Below are positions 35,248 to 43,949 of a stretch of 64,000 bases of DNA, one piece after another; position 1 is the first letter of the stretch; the number at the start of each line of letters is the position of its first letter. The stretch spans positions 1 through 64,000 of the forward strand of contig JACPOQ010000035.1 of assembly GCA_016191435.1 (NCBI GenBank). The letters run 5' to 3'. Position numbers and translations under genes: made by a program. The notes under the pieces are model-generated. The model was given only the letters and a program-made list of their open reading frames with translations, made no database searches and was not told where the DNA came from. Source of the DNA: Chloroflexota bacterium. Lineage in GTDB: Bacteria; Chloroflexota; Dehalococcoidia; Tepidiformales; Tepidiformaceae.

Positions 35248-36356
35248 TTCATCTCCTCTTCAACGCCCGGTACGTGCTCCGCCGTCTTCTCGAACCGGCC
35301 GTAGATCCCGAGCGCAACAAGCGCCACGAAGACCACCGCACCGGCGGCCAGCAGGGGCGCGCGGGCCCGGTAGGCGCTGGACCGAAAGCGGTCAATGAGC
35401 GGGACCAGCGCGAGCACGGGAACGCCTATAGAGGGGATCCAGAGCAGGGCTTTGACGCTGAACCAGTCTTCGAACGGGTACAGCGGCAAGAACATCCAGA
35501 GCGGCTTTGTCTTCTCCACGCCGGGGTCGATCACGTCACCCAGGGGCGCCCCCACCAGCAAGGCCAGGAGGCTGGCCACGGCGGTTACCAGGAGCCCCCA
35601 GCCAACGATATGCACGAGATGGCTTGTGAACGGCAGGGAACCTTCACGCTCCATCGCCTCGCGGGTGTCGGTGTGGCCCGGATGCTCGATGGGTTCACCG
35701 GGCCGGGCCGAGATCCCGTGGCGCTTGATCAGGAGCAGGTGGACGAGCGCGAGGCCGAACAGGAGGAATGGGAGGATCGCGATATGCGCGATGAATAGGC
35801 GTTGGAGAATCGGGGTGCTGTCCGTAAACTCCGGCGTGAACCAGACTCCGGCGCCCCCGAGAAGTTCGCCGATCTCCTGGTTGTGCTGGAGCGCTTCCCA
35901 GCCTTCCTGGTCCCACTTCAAGACCGTGCCCGTGAAGACGAGGCCGAGCAGGATGCTGAGCATCCCTACGCCCACAACCCAGTTCAGCTCACGCGGCGCC
36001 CGGTAGCTCCCGGTGGCGAAGACTCGCACCGCGTGGAGGAGGAGCGTGACAACAACCAGGTTCGCCAGCCAGAAGTGAAGCCCACGTACATACTCACCGA
36101 GCGCGGCCGTCGTGATGATGTAGTCGATGCTCTGGCGAGCCTGCGTTGGGTCGGCGTGGTAGAACTGGGTGAGGTAGATGCCGCTCCCCACCAGCACGAC
36201 GATCCCGAAGAGCGTGATGCCGCCGAGTGTGTAGAGCACGTTGTTGGCATGCGCGGGGATCGGATACGCGAGGCTATCGAGCCCAAGCCGGGAATCGATC
36301 CAGCGCCATACCCTGGATTGAACGCTTGGGCGAGGGGGGCTTGCGAGTTCTGCCAT
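35244..36356 (-). CDS. cytochrome b/b6-type membrane protein lacking PEWY
   Basis: About 370 residues. Two histidine pairs for b hemes are clear: H94/H108 (GLHFWLANL, LLLHAVRVF) and H191/H206 (IAHIAIL, LVHLLLI). The second pair has 14 residues between, as in cytochrome b6. The C-terminal half adds about three helices like subunit IV. Where PEWY of the quinol-oxidation site is expected the sequence reads KPLWMF (284-289). No Rieske protein or cytochrome c gene is nearby; the next genes are a small membrane protein and an exported domain. The start at 36356 has GGAGG upstream. Confidence 0.85.
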   Translation of the reverse strand: MAELASPPRPSVQSRVWRWIDSRLGLDSLAYPIPAHANNVLYTLGGITLFGIVVLVGSGIYLTQFYHADPTQARQSIDYIITTAALGEYVRGLHFWLANLVVVTLLLHAVRVFATGSYRAPRELNWVVGVGMLSILLGLVFTGTVLKWDQEGWEALQHNQEIGELLGGAGVWFTPEFTDSTPILQRLFIAHIAILPFLLFGLALVHLLLIKRHGISARPGEPIEHPGHTDTREAMEREGSLPFTSHLVHIVGWGLLVTAVASLLALLVGAPLGDVIDPGVEKTKPLWMFLPLYPFEDWFSVKALLWIPSIGVPVLALVPLIDRFRSSAYRARAPLLAAGAVVFVALVALGIYGRFEKTAEHVPGVEEEMK

Positions 36357-36903
36357 ACCGGCCGCCTCCATACGGATCGCATCGCTGACGTTGCTGCCGG
36401 TTTAGCTCGGCTGCAACGGCACATTCGTCCCGGTTGGCGCCTCGCGCGATGTGCGGCCGTCGCCGCCACCGGTTAGGGCCCCTTAACGTTAGTACAGGCG
36501 CCCGGTTCGCGACACCCCGGAAGGACACTCTAACGCATTCACCTGCTCCACCGCGAGCGTAAGACGTGGATGTCACGGGCGCGAGCCGTCCGGCCGGCCG
36601 GGAGTCACCGGGCCATCACGCGTAAGCGGCGCGCTGGCTCCCTGTCTGCGAACCCTCCTGCACGGCAAGCCATCGGACCTCGCCAAAGTTTGGAGCACCC
36701 GCCGGAGCACTCAGAACAGCATGCTGGGGCCCACTCGGCTCTGATTCCTTGGGCTTATGGCCGTCACGCGCCGGGCACTCGCATCGGACTATTTGGTCAG
36801 TAGTACGCCGCTCGGGCCGAGGCGGGCTTCACCCGGCGGGTTGCCGTTACCAACGCAACCCGTCGTGGCGAAACGATTGCCGCGGCCCGGCGAGGAGTGA
36901 AAC
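36357..36903. other. 547-base divergent intergenic region
   Basis: It separates the cytochrome b operon from the thioredoxin operon. Open frames here are arginine-rich and unconvincing. A palindrome TAACGTTA (near 36485-36492) and a sequence CAGTAGTAC (near 36799) stand out from the GC-rich background and may be regulatory. Nothing else seen. Confidence 0.35.
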
Positions 36904-37188
36904 GTGGCACAACCGCTCGAGGTGTTGGTGGTTACCGGGTTCGGCTGCAAGCCCTGTGAGAACGTCAAGCAACGTCTTCAGCGACTGCGGGCGGAGTTCC
37001 CGGAGCTGCTGGTCACCGAGTTCGACGTCGGCAGCGACCAGGGGACCGCCATCGCCTTGCGCTACAAACTCGTTGGCCTCCCCGGAATCCTGGTCAACGG
37101 ACGGATGGCGCTGGTGGGTGACGTCTCGGAAGCGTTGCTGCGCGAACGGCTGGAACAGGCGCGGCGCGCGCTGGTGCCGGAAGCCTGA
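36904..37188 (+). CDS. thioredoxin-like protein
   Basis: 94 residues. A thioredoxin/glutaredoxin fold with the redox motif FGCKPCENV (Cys near 15 and 18) and the cis-proline loop KLVGLPGILVNG. The starting GTG follows GAGGAGTG. It shares one base with the CcdA gene, so it is likely the cytosolic electron donor or a partner of the CcdA-TlpA pathway that follows. Confidence 0.82.
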   Translation: MAQPLEVLVVTGFGCKPCENVKQRLQRLRAEFPELLVTEFDVGSDQGTAIALRYKLVGLPGILVNGRMALVGDVSEALLRERLEQARRALVPEA

Positions 37189-38081
37189 TGGACCCGACAC
37201 TCTATGAAGCCTCGATCGTTGCGGCCTTCCTGGGCGGCGTCATCGCCCTGGCCGCTCCCTGCTGCGTCACCTTCTTGCTGCCTGCCTACCTGGCGAGCGC
37301 CTTCCGCGCACGCTACGCGCTCCTCGCCATGACGCTGGTCTTCGCGGCCGGCGTGGCGGTCGTACTGTTGCCGATCACCCTCGGGGTGGCCGCCGTTTCG
37401 CGACTGACCGCCGGCTATCACTCGGAGGTATTCCTCATCGGCGGGCTTTTCTTGGTCATCCTTGGGATATGGTCGCTCGCCGGAAGGAACTTGAACCTGC
37501 CCATCCACCGCGGCCAGCTCGGCGATCGCCCAACGGTCGTCTCGGTCTTCTCACTCGGCGTATTTTCTGGCGCCGCGAGCTCGTGCTGCGCGCCGGTGCT
37601 CGCAGGCGTGCTCACCCTCTCGGCGATGTCGTCGTCGTTGCCACAGGCGACGGGCCTTGGCCTGGCCTACGTGGCGGGGATGGTATCGCCGCTGGTGGTC
37701 ATCGCGCTCCTGTGGGAGAAGTTCAACCTGTCGAACAACATCATCGTCCGTGGGCGGCCGGTCGCGCTCCGGGCCGGGCGGCTGAGATGGCGGGTCCACT
37801 CCACGAACCTGCTCGCCGGTGTCCTCTTCGTCGCCGTTGGCGTGTTCGTCATCGTCAGCACCTTCGCCGGCGGCCTCGAGACGTCACAGAAGCAAACGCA
37901 GCTCGGCGAATATCTGCGCCGCGCGGCCCAGGTGTTGATCGACGCGACGCGCGGCACTCCCAGCGTCGTCTTCAGCATCGTCCTGGCCGGCCTCGTCCTT
38001 TATCTCGTCGCCCGGGCCTTCGGCTGGAGGCTGGACCGGGTGCGCCATTTCCGAGCTCGTAGGAGGTACGACCATGAATAG
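37188..38081 (+). CDS. CcdA-type membrane electron carrier
   Basis: 297 residues with about six to eight hydrophobic segments. Two cysteine pairs mark the CcdA family: APCCVTFLLPAY (C25, C26 region) and SSCCAPVLAG near residue 128. It would carry reducing equivalents across the membrane from thioredoxin to the outside TlpA-like protein. The doubled cysteines (CC) at both sites are typical of a CcdA subgroup of metal clusters. It overlaps the next gene by 8 bases. Confidence 0.85.
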   Translation: MDPTLYEASIVAAFLGGVIALAAPCCVTFLLPAYLASAFRARYALLAMTLVFAAGVAVVLLPITLGVAAVSRLTAGYHSEVFLIGGLFLVILGIWSLAGRNLNLPIHRGQLGDRPTVVSVFSLGVFSGAASSCCAPVLAGVLTLSAMSSSLPQATGLGLAYVAGMVSPLVVIALLWEKFNLSNNIIVRGRPVALRAGRLRWRVHSTNLLAGVLFVAVGVFVIVSTFAGGLETSQKQTQLGEYLRRAAQVLIDATRGTPSVVFSIVLAGLVLYLVARAFGWRLDRVRHFRARRRYDHE

Positions 38082-38763
38082 GCCCACGACGAACAGACCA
38101 ACCGCGCCGCGAGCAACAGCGCCGCAATCCACCGGGCGCCGCACTGCAGCGCACGGCGATCGCGGCCGGCGGCCTCGCCCGCGCTTCACCCGGTTCGCCT
38201 GGCAGAGCTTGACGGTCATCGGCGTCGTCGCGGTCGCAGCGCTCCTGATCTTCGCCTACCGCGCTGCTGGCCCGCAGAAGGCCTCATCGTCGCCGGAAAT
38301 GGTCGCGAAACCCGCGCCCGACTTCGCGCTCAAGACGACCGACGGGCGCGACGTCAGTTTGAGCGACTTCCGGGGCAAGACCAACGTCCTGCTCTTCTTC
38401 AACGAAGGATACGGCTGCGACCCGTGCTGGCAGCAGACGGCGCAACTCCAGAAAGATCAGCAGACTTTCGCCGACATGGGCGTCGAGGTCTACGCAGTCA
38501 TGGTCGACCAGCCCTCGCTGATCAAGAGCGAAATGGCCCGGTGGGGACTGAAGACGATACCCATCCTCGTGGACCAAACCACGAAGGTCTCCAAGTCTTA
38601 CGACGCGTTGGGTGGGATGCACGCCAGCAAGCCGGACCACAAGTTCGTCCTGATCGGCCGCGACGGCACGATCCTTTGGTCTCAAGACTATCCGTCCATG
38701 TCGGTCGATGGAGACGCCGTGGTGAAGCAGGTGCGGGCCATGGTCGGCGCTTCCGCGAACTGA
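38074..38763 (+). CDS. membrane-anchored TlpA/peroxiredoxin-like protein
   Basis: 229 residues: a basic cytosolic tail of about 42 residues, one helix (LTVIGVVAVAALLIFAY) and an outside thioredoxin-fold domain (PAPDFALKTTDGRDVSLSDF) with GYGCDPCW (C115, C118). The fold is closest to the AhpC/TSA or TlpA group. It would receive electrons from the CcdA protein encoded upstream. A similar pair is at 60675-62095. Confidence 0.83.
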   Translation: MNRPTTNRPTAPRATAPQSTGRRTAAHGDRGRRPRPRFTRFAWQSLTVIGVVAVAALLIFAYRAAGPQKASSSPEMVAKPAPDFALKTTDGRDVSLSDFRGKTNVLLFFNEGYGCDPCWQQTAQLQKDQQTFADMGVEVYAVMVDQPSLIKSEMARWGLKTIPILVDQTTKVSKSYDALGGMHASKPDHKFVLIGRDGTILWSQDYPSMSVDGDAVVKQVRAMVGASAN

Positions 38764-39103
38764 AGCAGGCTGCAGCGAGCCGCGCGGGGCTGACCCGAGC
38801 TCCGTGTGAGCGGCCGGCCAGCTCGCCGCGCAGTTCGGCCGCCGCCAGGCCGGGACTGGATGGCAGTCGATTCGCCTTCCCGAAAGCTCGCCCATGCCGC
38901 CGCTCAACGCCGCCCAAGCGGCCACTCAAAATGGGCCCTTCGGCCGGTTGCCGCTGCCCTTCATCTACGACACCATGTAGTAGCAATCGGCTCGCGAAGC
39001 CTTCGGCCGCCGTAGGCGTCTATTCGCCGGCTCTCGCTCTGAGAGTGCGGGCCGCACGAATCCTTAGTTGGCCGGAGGAAGCCGGCCGGAGGTGCTCCCC
39101 AGG
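38764..39103 (+). promoter_or_regulatory. intergenic region with a possible BlaI-type operator
   Basis: 340 bases before the multicopper oxidase gene without a convincing gene. At 38966-38982 lies the near-palindrome TACGAC-ACCAT-GTAGTA. It resembles the TACTAC/GTAGTA half-sites at 63191-63209 and 43488-43506 but with a shorter centre. It may be a binding site for one of the BlaI-like repressors in the window. Confidence 0.35.
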
Positions 39104-40219
39104 ATGAAAGGCTTCGTTAGCCGGATCCCCAACGCCGCTCGCTGGTCTGTCTTAGCCGCGGTCGCCCTGATCGCATTGGGCGTTGCCGCGGTGGCCGCGA
39201 TTGGGTTCCGGGACGACAACGGCATGGACGAAATGCAGCAGGCCATGGACAACATGGGCGGCGACGACATGGGTGGCATGGACATGGGCGACACGGCCAT
39301 GAGCGCCATGCCCGGCATGGAGCCCATCTCCTCCGCCGGCGTACCTGCCGCCACCCAGTCCCAGGGTGCTCAACCCCTTCCCTTCGTGCTCGACGGCGGC
39401 GTGAAGGTCTTCAACCTTACCGCCGCGCCAGTGCGGTGGAAACTGACGGGCGAGGCGACCATGACCGCCTGGGCCTACAACGGGACCGTCCCGGGGCCCG
39501 CGATCCGGGTGACGGAAGGCGACAGGGTCCGCATTACTCTGAAGAACGATCTCCCGGAAGCCACGAGCATTCACTGGCACGGCATCCCGGTACCCAACGC
39601 GATGGACGGGGTCCCGCCATTCACGCAAACAGCGGTTGCCCCGGGTCAGTCGTTCACCTATGAGTTCACGGCCTCGCCCGCGGGTTCATACATGTACCAC
39701 TCGCACGTCGAGACCGACAAGCAGATCCCGCTCGGCCTCTACGCACCCTTCGTCATCGAGCCGAAAGAGGCCCCGGCCGCCGCACCGGCGGTGGATAAGA
39801 CGCTGATGTTGAGCGAGGTGCGCATCGGGGCGGACGGCCAGACCTACGCGGCAATGCCGATGGCGGGCGCTGAAGCGAACTACTTCACCATCAACGGCAA
39901 GTCCTTCCCCGACACCGAGAAGATCCAGGTAAAACGGGGCGATGTTGTGCGGTTGCGCCTCGAGAACGTCGGCCAGTTGACCCACCCCATGCACCTTCAC
40001 GGCGCCTCCTTCAAGATTGTCGCGACGGACGGCAACCCCGTGCCCGAAGCCGCCCAACTCACCAAGGACACCATCGCCATCAGCCCGGGGGAGCGGTATG
40101 ACATTGAGTTCGTCGCCGATAACCCGGGGACCTGGGTGCTGCACTGCCACGTGCTCCACCACGTCACGAACGATAACGTCGAACCTGGCGGCCTGATCAC
40201 GGTCATCGAAGTGACATAG
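39104..40219 (+). CDS. multicopper oxidase
   Basis: 371 residues. An N-terminal membrane anchor is followed by a Met/Asp-rich stretch (about 41-72) and two cupredoxin domains. Copper-site motifs are HWHG (157-160), HSH (199-201), HPMHLHG (294-300) and HCHVLHH (347-353), enough for a type 1 and a trinuclear centre. The axial Met usual after the last His is not in its normal place, which suggests a Leu/Phe-type or altered type 1 site. It is the size of two-domain or nitrite-reductase-like oxidases, but the trinuclear HxH pairs favour an oxidase. Likely role: oxidation of Cu(I) or phenols outside the membrane. A strong terminator follows. Confidence 0.88.
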   Translation: MKGFVSRIPNAARWSVLAAVALIALGVAAVAAIGFRDDNGMDEMQQAMDNMGGDDMGGMDMGDTAMSAMPGMEPISSAGVPAATQSQGAQPLPFVLDGGVKVFNLTAAPVRWKLTGEATMTAWAYNGTVPGPAIRVTEGDRVRITLKNDLPEATSIHWHGIPVPNAMDGVPPFTQTAVAPGQSFTYEFTASPAGSYMYHSHVETDKQIPLGLYAPFVIEPKEAPAAAPAVDKTLMLSEVRIGADGQTYAAMPMAGAEANYFTINGKSFPDTEKIQVKRGDVVRLRLENVGQLTHPMHLHGASFKIVATDGNPVPEAAQLTKDTIAISPGERYDIEFVADNPGTWVLHCHVLHHVTNDNVEPGGLITVIEVT

Positions 40220-40251
40220 TTGCGGGCGGTTTCGGCCGCCCCGGCGTTGAG

Positions 40252-40292
40252 TCCGCGCCCGGCGTTCCCTCCCCCCGCCGGGCGCGGATTTT
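40252..40292 (+). terminator. intrinsic terminator after the multicopper oxidase
   Basis: A 13-base perfect stem (TCCGCGCCCGGCG pairing with CGCCGGGCGCGGA, 40252-40264 with 40276-40288), an 11-base pyrimidine loop and TTTT at 40289-40292. It stops transcription from the left and separates this gene from the minus-strand genes on the right. Confidence 0.85.
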
Positions 40293-40304
40293 GTCTGCGG
40301 CGGG

Positions 40305-40460
40305 CTATCCTGCGAGCGCGACCGTCAGGTCCACGCCGGCAGGGATCGTGATGTCCTGGCCACGCACGCTGACCAGGGCAGGCTGTTCTCCATCCCACCC
40401 CAATGTGATCGACTGCCGGCCGCGATCACGCTCGCTTCCGTGGAGTAGCGGCGATGCCCC
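40305..40460 (-). other. unrecognised coding-like fragment
   Basis: The last 45 residues of a minus-strand frame (SITLGWDGEQPALVSVRGQ, DITIPAGVDLTVALAG) look like beta strands of a real protein and end just before the terminator. The upstream part of the frame is not protein-like, and I cannot find a start. It may be a truncated gene downstream of the CPICNK membrane protein. Confidence 0.25.
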
Positions 40461-40522
40461 GGCCGAAGTTCCTCCGCCTGGCCCGCCGCGGTATGCGAGC
40501 CCCGCCCGCCGCGCGATTCCAG

Positions 40523-41032
40523 CTACACGGCAGGCGCGAGGATCGGGCAGACGCCCCCCATTGCCCGCGCCCGCAGGATGAGCGCCAGCGCCAGCAGCCC
40601 GAGCGAGCCGATCCCGATAAAGATCTGCAGCGGGCCGAAGTACGTCAGCGCGCCGGAGGAGCCGATGACCGCCACCACCACCTTGTTGCAGATAGGGCAA
40701 CCGATGGCCACATCGGCGAAGAAGCCCCCGGCCACCGCCTTCCCCGCCTGCTCCGACGCGCGTGACAGTACAAACGTGCCCGCCAGGAGGCCCACGAGGA
40801 GAGCGGTGGCCAGCCAGATCACATAGTCCTGCGGACGTACCGGCGTCATGCGCTGGAAGAAGTCATTTTGGAAGATGGCCGTTGTACCACCGACGGCCAC
40901 GAGCACGAAGAGCGCCGCCAGCAGGGCCGCGAGCCACGCGCCGGGCGTAAAGGCGCGGATCATCGTCCCCAGCAACGGCAGGTCCTGGCGCGAGGGCAAC
41001 ACTGACCGCGGGAACTGCTGCAGAAATGCCAT
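40523..41032 (-). CDS. membrane protein with a CPICNK motif
   Basis: About 169 residues with four hydrophobic segments (LAALLAALFVLVAVGG, YVIWLATALLVGLLAGTF, VVVAVIGSSGALTYFG, FIGIGSLGLLALALIL). The motif GCPICNKVVV stands at the start of the third helix, and another Cys is near the C-terminus (GGVCPIL). Thiol or copper binding in the membrane is possible. I recall similar proteins beside copper oxidases, without a known role. The start could be 41032 or 41065; neither has a good ribosome binding site. Confidence 0.65.
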   Translation of the reverse strand: MAFLQQFPRSVLPSRQDLPLLGTMIRAFTPGAWLAALLAALFVLVAVGGTTAIFQNDFFQRMTPVRPQDYVIWLATALLVGLLAGTFVLSRASEQAGKAVAGGFFADVAIGCPICNKVVVAVIGSSGALTYFGPLQIFIGIGSLGLLALALILRARAMGGVCPILAPAV

Positions 41033-41210
41033 GGTCGCCCAAGCATCCCAGAGACCTCGCTGCATTACAAGGGCGGCCAGCGATCACGGCAACCAGGAAC
41101 AGACGGCCAGCCTTCGTGGGCCGGTTGGGCCGTGACGCCCCCGCGTGAGGCCGTGATCATGGTGGGGACGAACGTAGCACGCGTGCCCGGCACGCAGATG
41201 GAGAACAAAC

Positions 41211-41762
41211 ATGAGTGGGTCTTCTGTGATAGCAGCGGCGACCGGGCCCGGCGTGGCGCAGGTCATGGACCTGATGCCGTACGGCCTCTACATCGTCGGA
41301 AGTTCCGATGCTGCCGGTGAGGGCAACGGCATGATGGCGGACTGGGTGATGCAGGTCTCGTTTCAGCCCCGCCTGCTGTCCGTCGCCTTCGAAAACGATG
41401 CCCACACCCTCGAGAACATTCGCCTGGCCGGCGGGTTCACGGTCAACCTCCTCTGTGCCGACGAAGAGGGACGCAAGCTGGCCGCGCGCTTCGCGCAGCC
41501 CTACTATGGCGCAAAGGTCGGCGGCCGTAGCCGCGCCGGCCACGACGCCATCCACCACAAGCTGGCCGGCGTCCCACACACCCGTACGGCCGGCAACTTC
41601 CCGATCCTCGCCGGCGCCCTGGCCTGGCTGGAGTGTCGCGCCGAACAGTTTATCGAGGCAGGGGATCACACGCTGGTCATCGCCCGCGTCCTCGATGGCA
41701 AGCTCCTCCGATCCGCGGACCCGCTGACCTCGCTCGAGACCGGCTGGACGTACAGCGGCTAG
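41211..41762 (+). CDS. flavin reductase-like FMN-binding protein
   Basis: 183 residues with the split-barrel pattern of the flavin-reductase-like family: MPYGLYIVGSSD, MADWVMQVSFQPRLLSVAF, NIRLAGGFTVNLL and CRAEQFIEAGDHTLVIARV. It would bind FMN or reduce flavins. The start has a weak binding site. It stands between the CPICNK gene and pfkA with no operon partner on its strand. Confidence 0.82.
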   Translation: MSGSSVIAAATGPGVAQVMDLMPYGLYIVGSSDAAGEGNGMMADWVMQVSFQPRLLSVAFENDAHTLENIRLAGGFTVNLLCADEEGRKLAARFAQPYYGAKVGGRSRAGHDAIHHKLAGVPHTRTAGNFPILAGALAWLECRAEQFIEAGDHTLVIARVLDGKLLRSADPLTSLETGWTYSG

Positions 41763-41845
41763 CGCCGCGGCGTGGCCGGATCCGGCTGGAACCTCACAGA
41801 CATCCAGCGTGGCCAGCCCCGGCCACCCCCCAGCCAGGCTCGCGC

Positions 41846-42817
41846 TTACCTGGCCAGGATCCGGGCGAATTCGAGCAGCGCAGGGTCGAGTTCCTTCTTC
41901 CTGTTCGCCACCTCGGCCAGCGGTGTGGCCGCGACCTCGCCCGCTCGCAACCCGACCAGTGTGCCGGTTTCGCCCCGGGCGAGTTGTTCGACCGCCCCGG
42001 CGGCCAGCCGCGTGGCGAGCAGCCGATCTGCAACAGACGGGATTCCCCCGCGCTGGACGTGCCCGAGCTTCGTCACGCGTAGCTCGAATCCGATGCGGTC
42101 CTGGTGTCCGATGACATGCCGCGCGATCGCGTCGGCGTTGTACTCTGCTCCCTCGGCGACGACCACCAGGCCGTGTGACTTTCCCCGCCGGTGCGCATCT
42201 TGCAGCTCGCGCACTACGGAATCGGGATCGGCTGCAACCTCTGGGATGACAACCGCCTCGGCGCCGCCCGCAATCGCCGCGATCAATGCCAGGTAGCCAC
42301 AGTCTCGACCCATCAGCTCGATCAGGAAGGCCCGCTCATGTGATGAGGCTGTGGCCCTGAGACGGTCGATTGCTTCGAGCCCGATGTTCAGTGCGGTGTC
42401 GACGCCGATGCTGATATCGGAGCCGTAAAGGTCGTTGTCGATCGTTGAGGCAATCCCAACCACTGGAACACCCAGGTTGCTCAGGGCTGCCGCGCCCGTT
42501 TGTGAGCCGTTGCCTCCAATCACCACCAGCCCGTCGATCTTCTCACGATTCAGGTGAAAGAGGGCCCGTTCACGTCCCTCTTCGGTCTTGAACTCTGGCG
42601 CGCGCGCGCTTCGCAGGAACGTACCGGGCTGATGAATGATGCCCCCGACGTCGCGGGCGCCCAGCGGCACGAAATCGCCGGACATGAGGCCGGCGTAGCC
42701 ACGCCGCACGCCTACGATTGTCCAGTGCCTGTCGATACCCGTGCGCGCCACCGCACGGATAGCGGCGTTCATGCCGGGGGCGTCGCCCCCGCTGGTGAGT
42801 ACGGCGACGCGTCTCAC
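41846..42817 (-). CDS. pfkA: 6-phosphofructokinase
   Basis: 323 residues. TSGGDAPGMNAAIR at the N-terminus, the phosphate site GGNGSQTGA (GGDGS in E. coli), ASTIDNDLYGSD with the catalytic Asp, the substrate loop MGRDCGYLA and GHVQRGG. The Asn in place of Asp in GGNGS is common in a subgroup with ASTIDND and may alter ATP/PPi use. It is translated from GTG 42817. Together with the type II GAPDH it covers parts of glycolysis, but the neighbours are copper proteins. Confidence 0.9.
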   Translation of the reverse strand: MRRVAVLTSGGDAPGMNAAIRAVARTGIDRHWTIVGVRRGYAGLMSGDFVPLGARDVGGIIHQPGTFLRSARAPEFKTEEGRERALFHLNREKIDGLVVIGGNGSQTGAAALSNLGVPVVGIASTIDNDLYGSDISIGVDTALNIGLEAIDRLRATASSHERAFLIELMGRDCGYLALIAAIAGGAEAVVIPEVAADPDSVVRELQDAHRRGKSHGLVVVAEGAEYNADAIARHVIGHQDRIGFELRVTKLGHVQRGGIPSVADRLLATRLAAGAVEQLARGETGTLVGLRAGEVAATPLAEVANRKKELDPALLEFARILAR

Positions 42818-42959
42818 CGGGAACTCGGCGCGTGCGGCCTGGCCTCCCGGCGCGCACGCACGCTGGACTGCACGGGCGAGACCGCGGCCGGCACAGCCGC
42901 ATGAAGAGTCATCTTGCTCATCGCTCCCAACTTCGATCGGGCCAGGCCTGGATCGCGTT

Positions 42960-43475
42960 CTAGTTTACTGTGACCTGGGTGAACATGCCCTTCTCGTAAT
43001 GGTTTACGGTCTGGCCGTTGACTTGCTCCACGACGAGGCAAGCTAGCTCGTAGGTCCCTGCCGCGAGCTCGACTTGCGCGGTTTTCGATTCGCCCGGCTT
43101 GATGTCGGTGAGGTTGACCACCGGGGCCCCGAACTTGCTCTGGCCTGCCTTCGCGCCCGCCGGCAAGGGCGCCACCAGCAGCTGGTGTGTCGCCCCCTCC
43201 TGGCCCGTCATGTTGGCCGCGCTGTGATCCATCGCGTGCGTGGCCATGAACGTGATTTTCCCGGCGGTGAGCGTCTTCGATGACGGCTCGACGGCCCAGT
43301 TACTGAGGGTCACCATCTCGGTCGACCCATCTGCACCGGAGGCCATTGTCGGGGTCGCCCCACTCATGTCCATCCCGCCCATGCTCGTGTTGTCGTCACC
43401 GCCGCCGCCGCAGGACGCCGCGACGAGCCCGGCGATGGCGAGAGTGGCTGCCAAAATGAGAATGCGTACCCGCAT
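42960..43475 (-). CDS. cupredoxin-like lipoprotein (sulfocyanin type)
   Basis: 171 residues. Signal and lipobox (IAGLVAASC), a short Met-rich linker (MGGMDMSGATPTM), then a cupredoxin domain with likely copper ligands: His in ATHQLLVAP, Cys in YELACLV, His in TVNHYEKG and Met in GMFTQV. The late ligand cluster (C, H, M) is that of type 1 copper electron carriers. A dyad lies 13 bases before the start codon. It precedes pfkA on its strand by about 140 bases but the two are probably separate. Confidence 0.82.
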   Translation of the reverse strand: MRVRILILAATLAIAGLVAASCGGGGDDNTSMGGMDMSGATPTMASGADGSTEMVTLSNWAVEPSSKTLTAGKITFMATHAMDHSAANMTGQEGATHQLLVAPLPAGAKAGQSKFGAPVVNLTDIKPGESKTAQVELAAGTYELACLVVEQVNGQTVNHYEKGMFTQVTVN

Positions 43476-43487
43476 GAATCCTCCCCC

Positions 43488-43506
43488 TACTACGAACGTC
43501 GTACTT
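43488..43506 (-). promoter_or_regulatory. dyad operator before the cupredoxin lipoprotein gene
   Basis: TACTAC-N7-GTACTT with a perfect inner dyad TACGA-ACG-TCGTA (43491-43503). It lies just upstream of the GGAGGATTC ribosome binding site, so a bound repressor would block transcription start. Its form matches the perfect TACTAC-N7-GTAGTA at 63191-63209, suggesting control by a BlaI-like protein. Confidence 0.5.
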
Positions 43507-43570
43507 ATCCCAGCGTAGCTGGGACCGCCTCACGAAACAAACTGCCGGGGGTTGTGCCGACTTTACCAGG

Positions 43571-43870
43571 CTATTCGGCGGGGAACGCCCACGCGATCTC
43601 GACCGGCCCGGACGCCGTCTGCAGCGATCCCGAGCCGCGCACGTATCGCGGCTCCCGCTTCCGGCGAGCGGCGCGCTCCGCGAGGTATGCAGTCATGGCC
43701 GGGTCGGCCCCCGGGCCAGCAAAGTGCACCTTGCCGCAACAGCAATGTTCGAACCCTGGCTGGCCGTCCACGGCGAGCGTAGCGGTGGGGGTACACGGGC
43801 ATCCGCAGTCATAGGTCACGCCCGGACCGTGCTCGCCGTCCACCAGACGAAATACCGGCTCTACGCCCAC
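43571..43870 (-). CDS. small cysteine-rich protein (CGCPC, CCCGK)
   Basis: 99 residues with two cysteine clusters, TYDCGCPCTPT and FEHCCCGKVHFAG, and a charged tail. It starts at GTG. Six cysteines with nearby His suggest copper or zinc binding, perhaps a metallothionein-like buffer. It is last in the minus-strand copper run (after a cupredoxin). I do not recognise the family. Confidence 0.65.
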   Translation of the reverse strand: MGVEPVFRLVDGEHGPGVTYDCGCPCTPTATLAVDGQPGFEHCCCGKVHFAGPGADPAMTAYLAERAARRKREPRYVRGSGSLQTASGPVEIAWAFPAE

Positions 43871-43949
43871 GTGACGATCCCCCTGCGAAGTCTCTCACAG
43901 CGTACCAGCATCGGCTCGCCCGAGTCCAAGCCGCAGCGGGGGTAGCAGC

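Noticed and set aside
39104-40219. Copper nitrite reductase
   Set aside because: HWHG, HSH and HCH pairs for a trinuclear centre are all present, which points to a multicopper oxidase.
41846-42817. PPi-dependent phosphofructokinase
   Set aside because: GGNGS differs from both the ATP (GGDGS) and PPi (GGDDT-like) signatures, and ASTIDND fits the ATP-type subgroup better; I kept the general name.
43741-43760. A tRNA-like GTTCGAA sequence near 43750
   Set aside because: It lies inside a cysteine-rich coding gene and no cloverleaf arms can be built around it.
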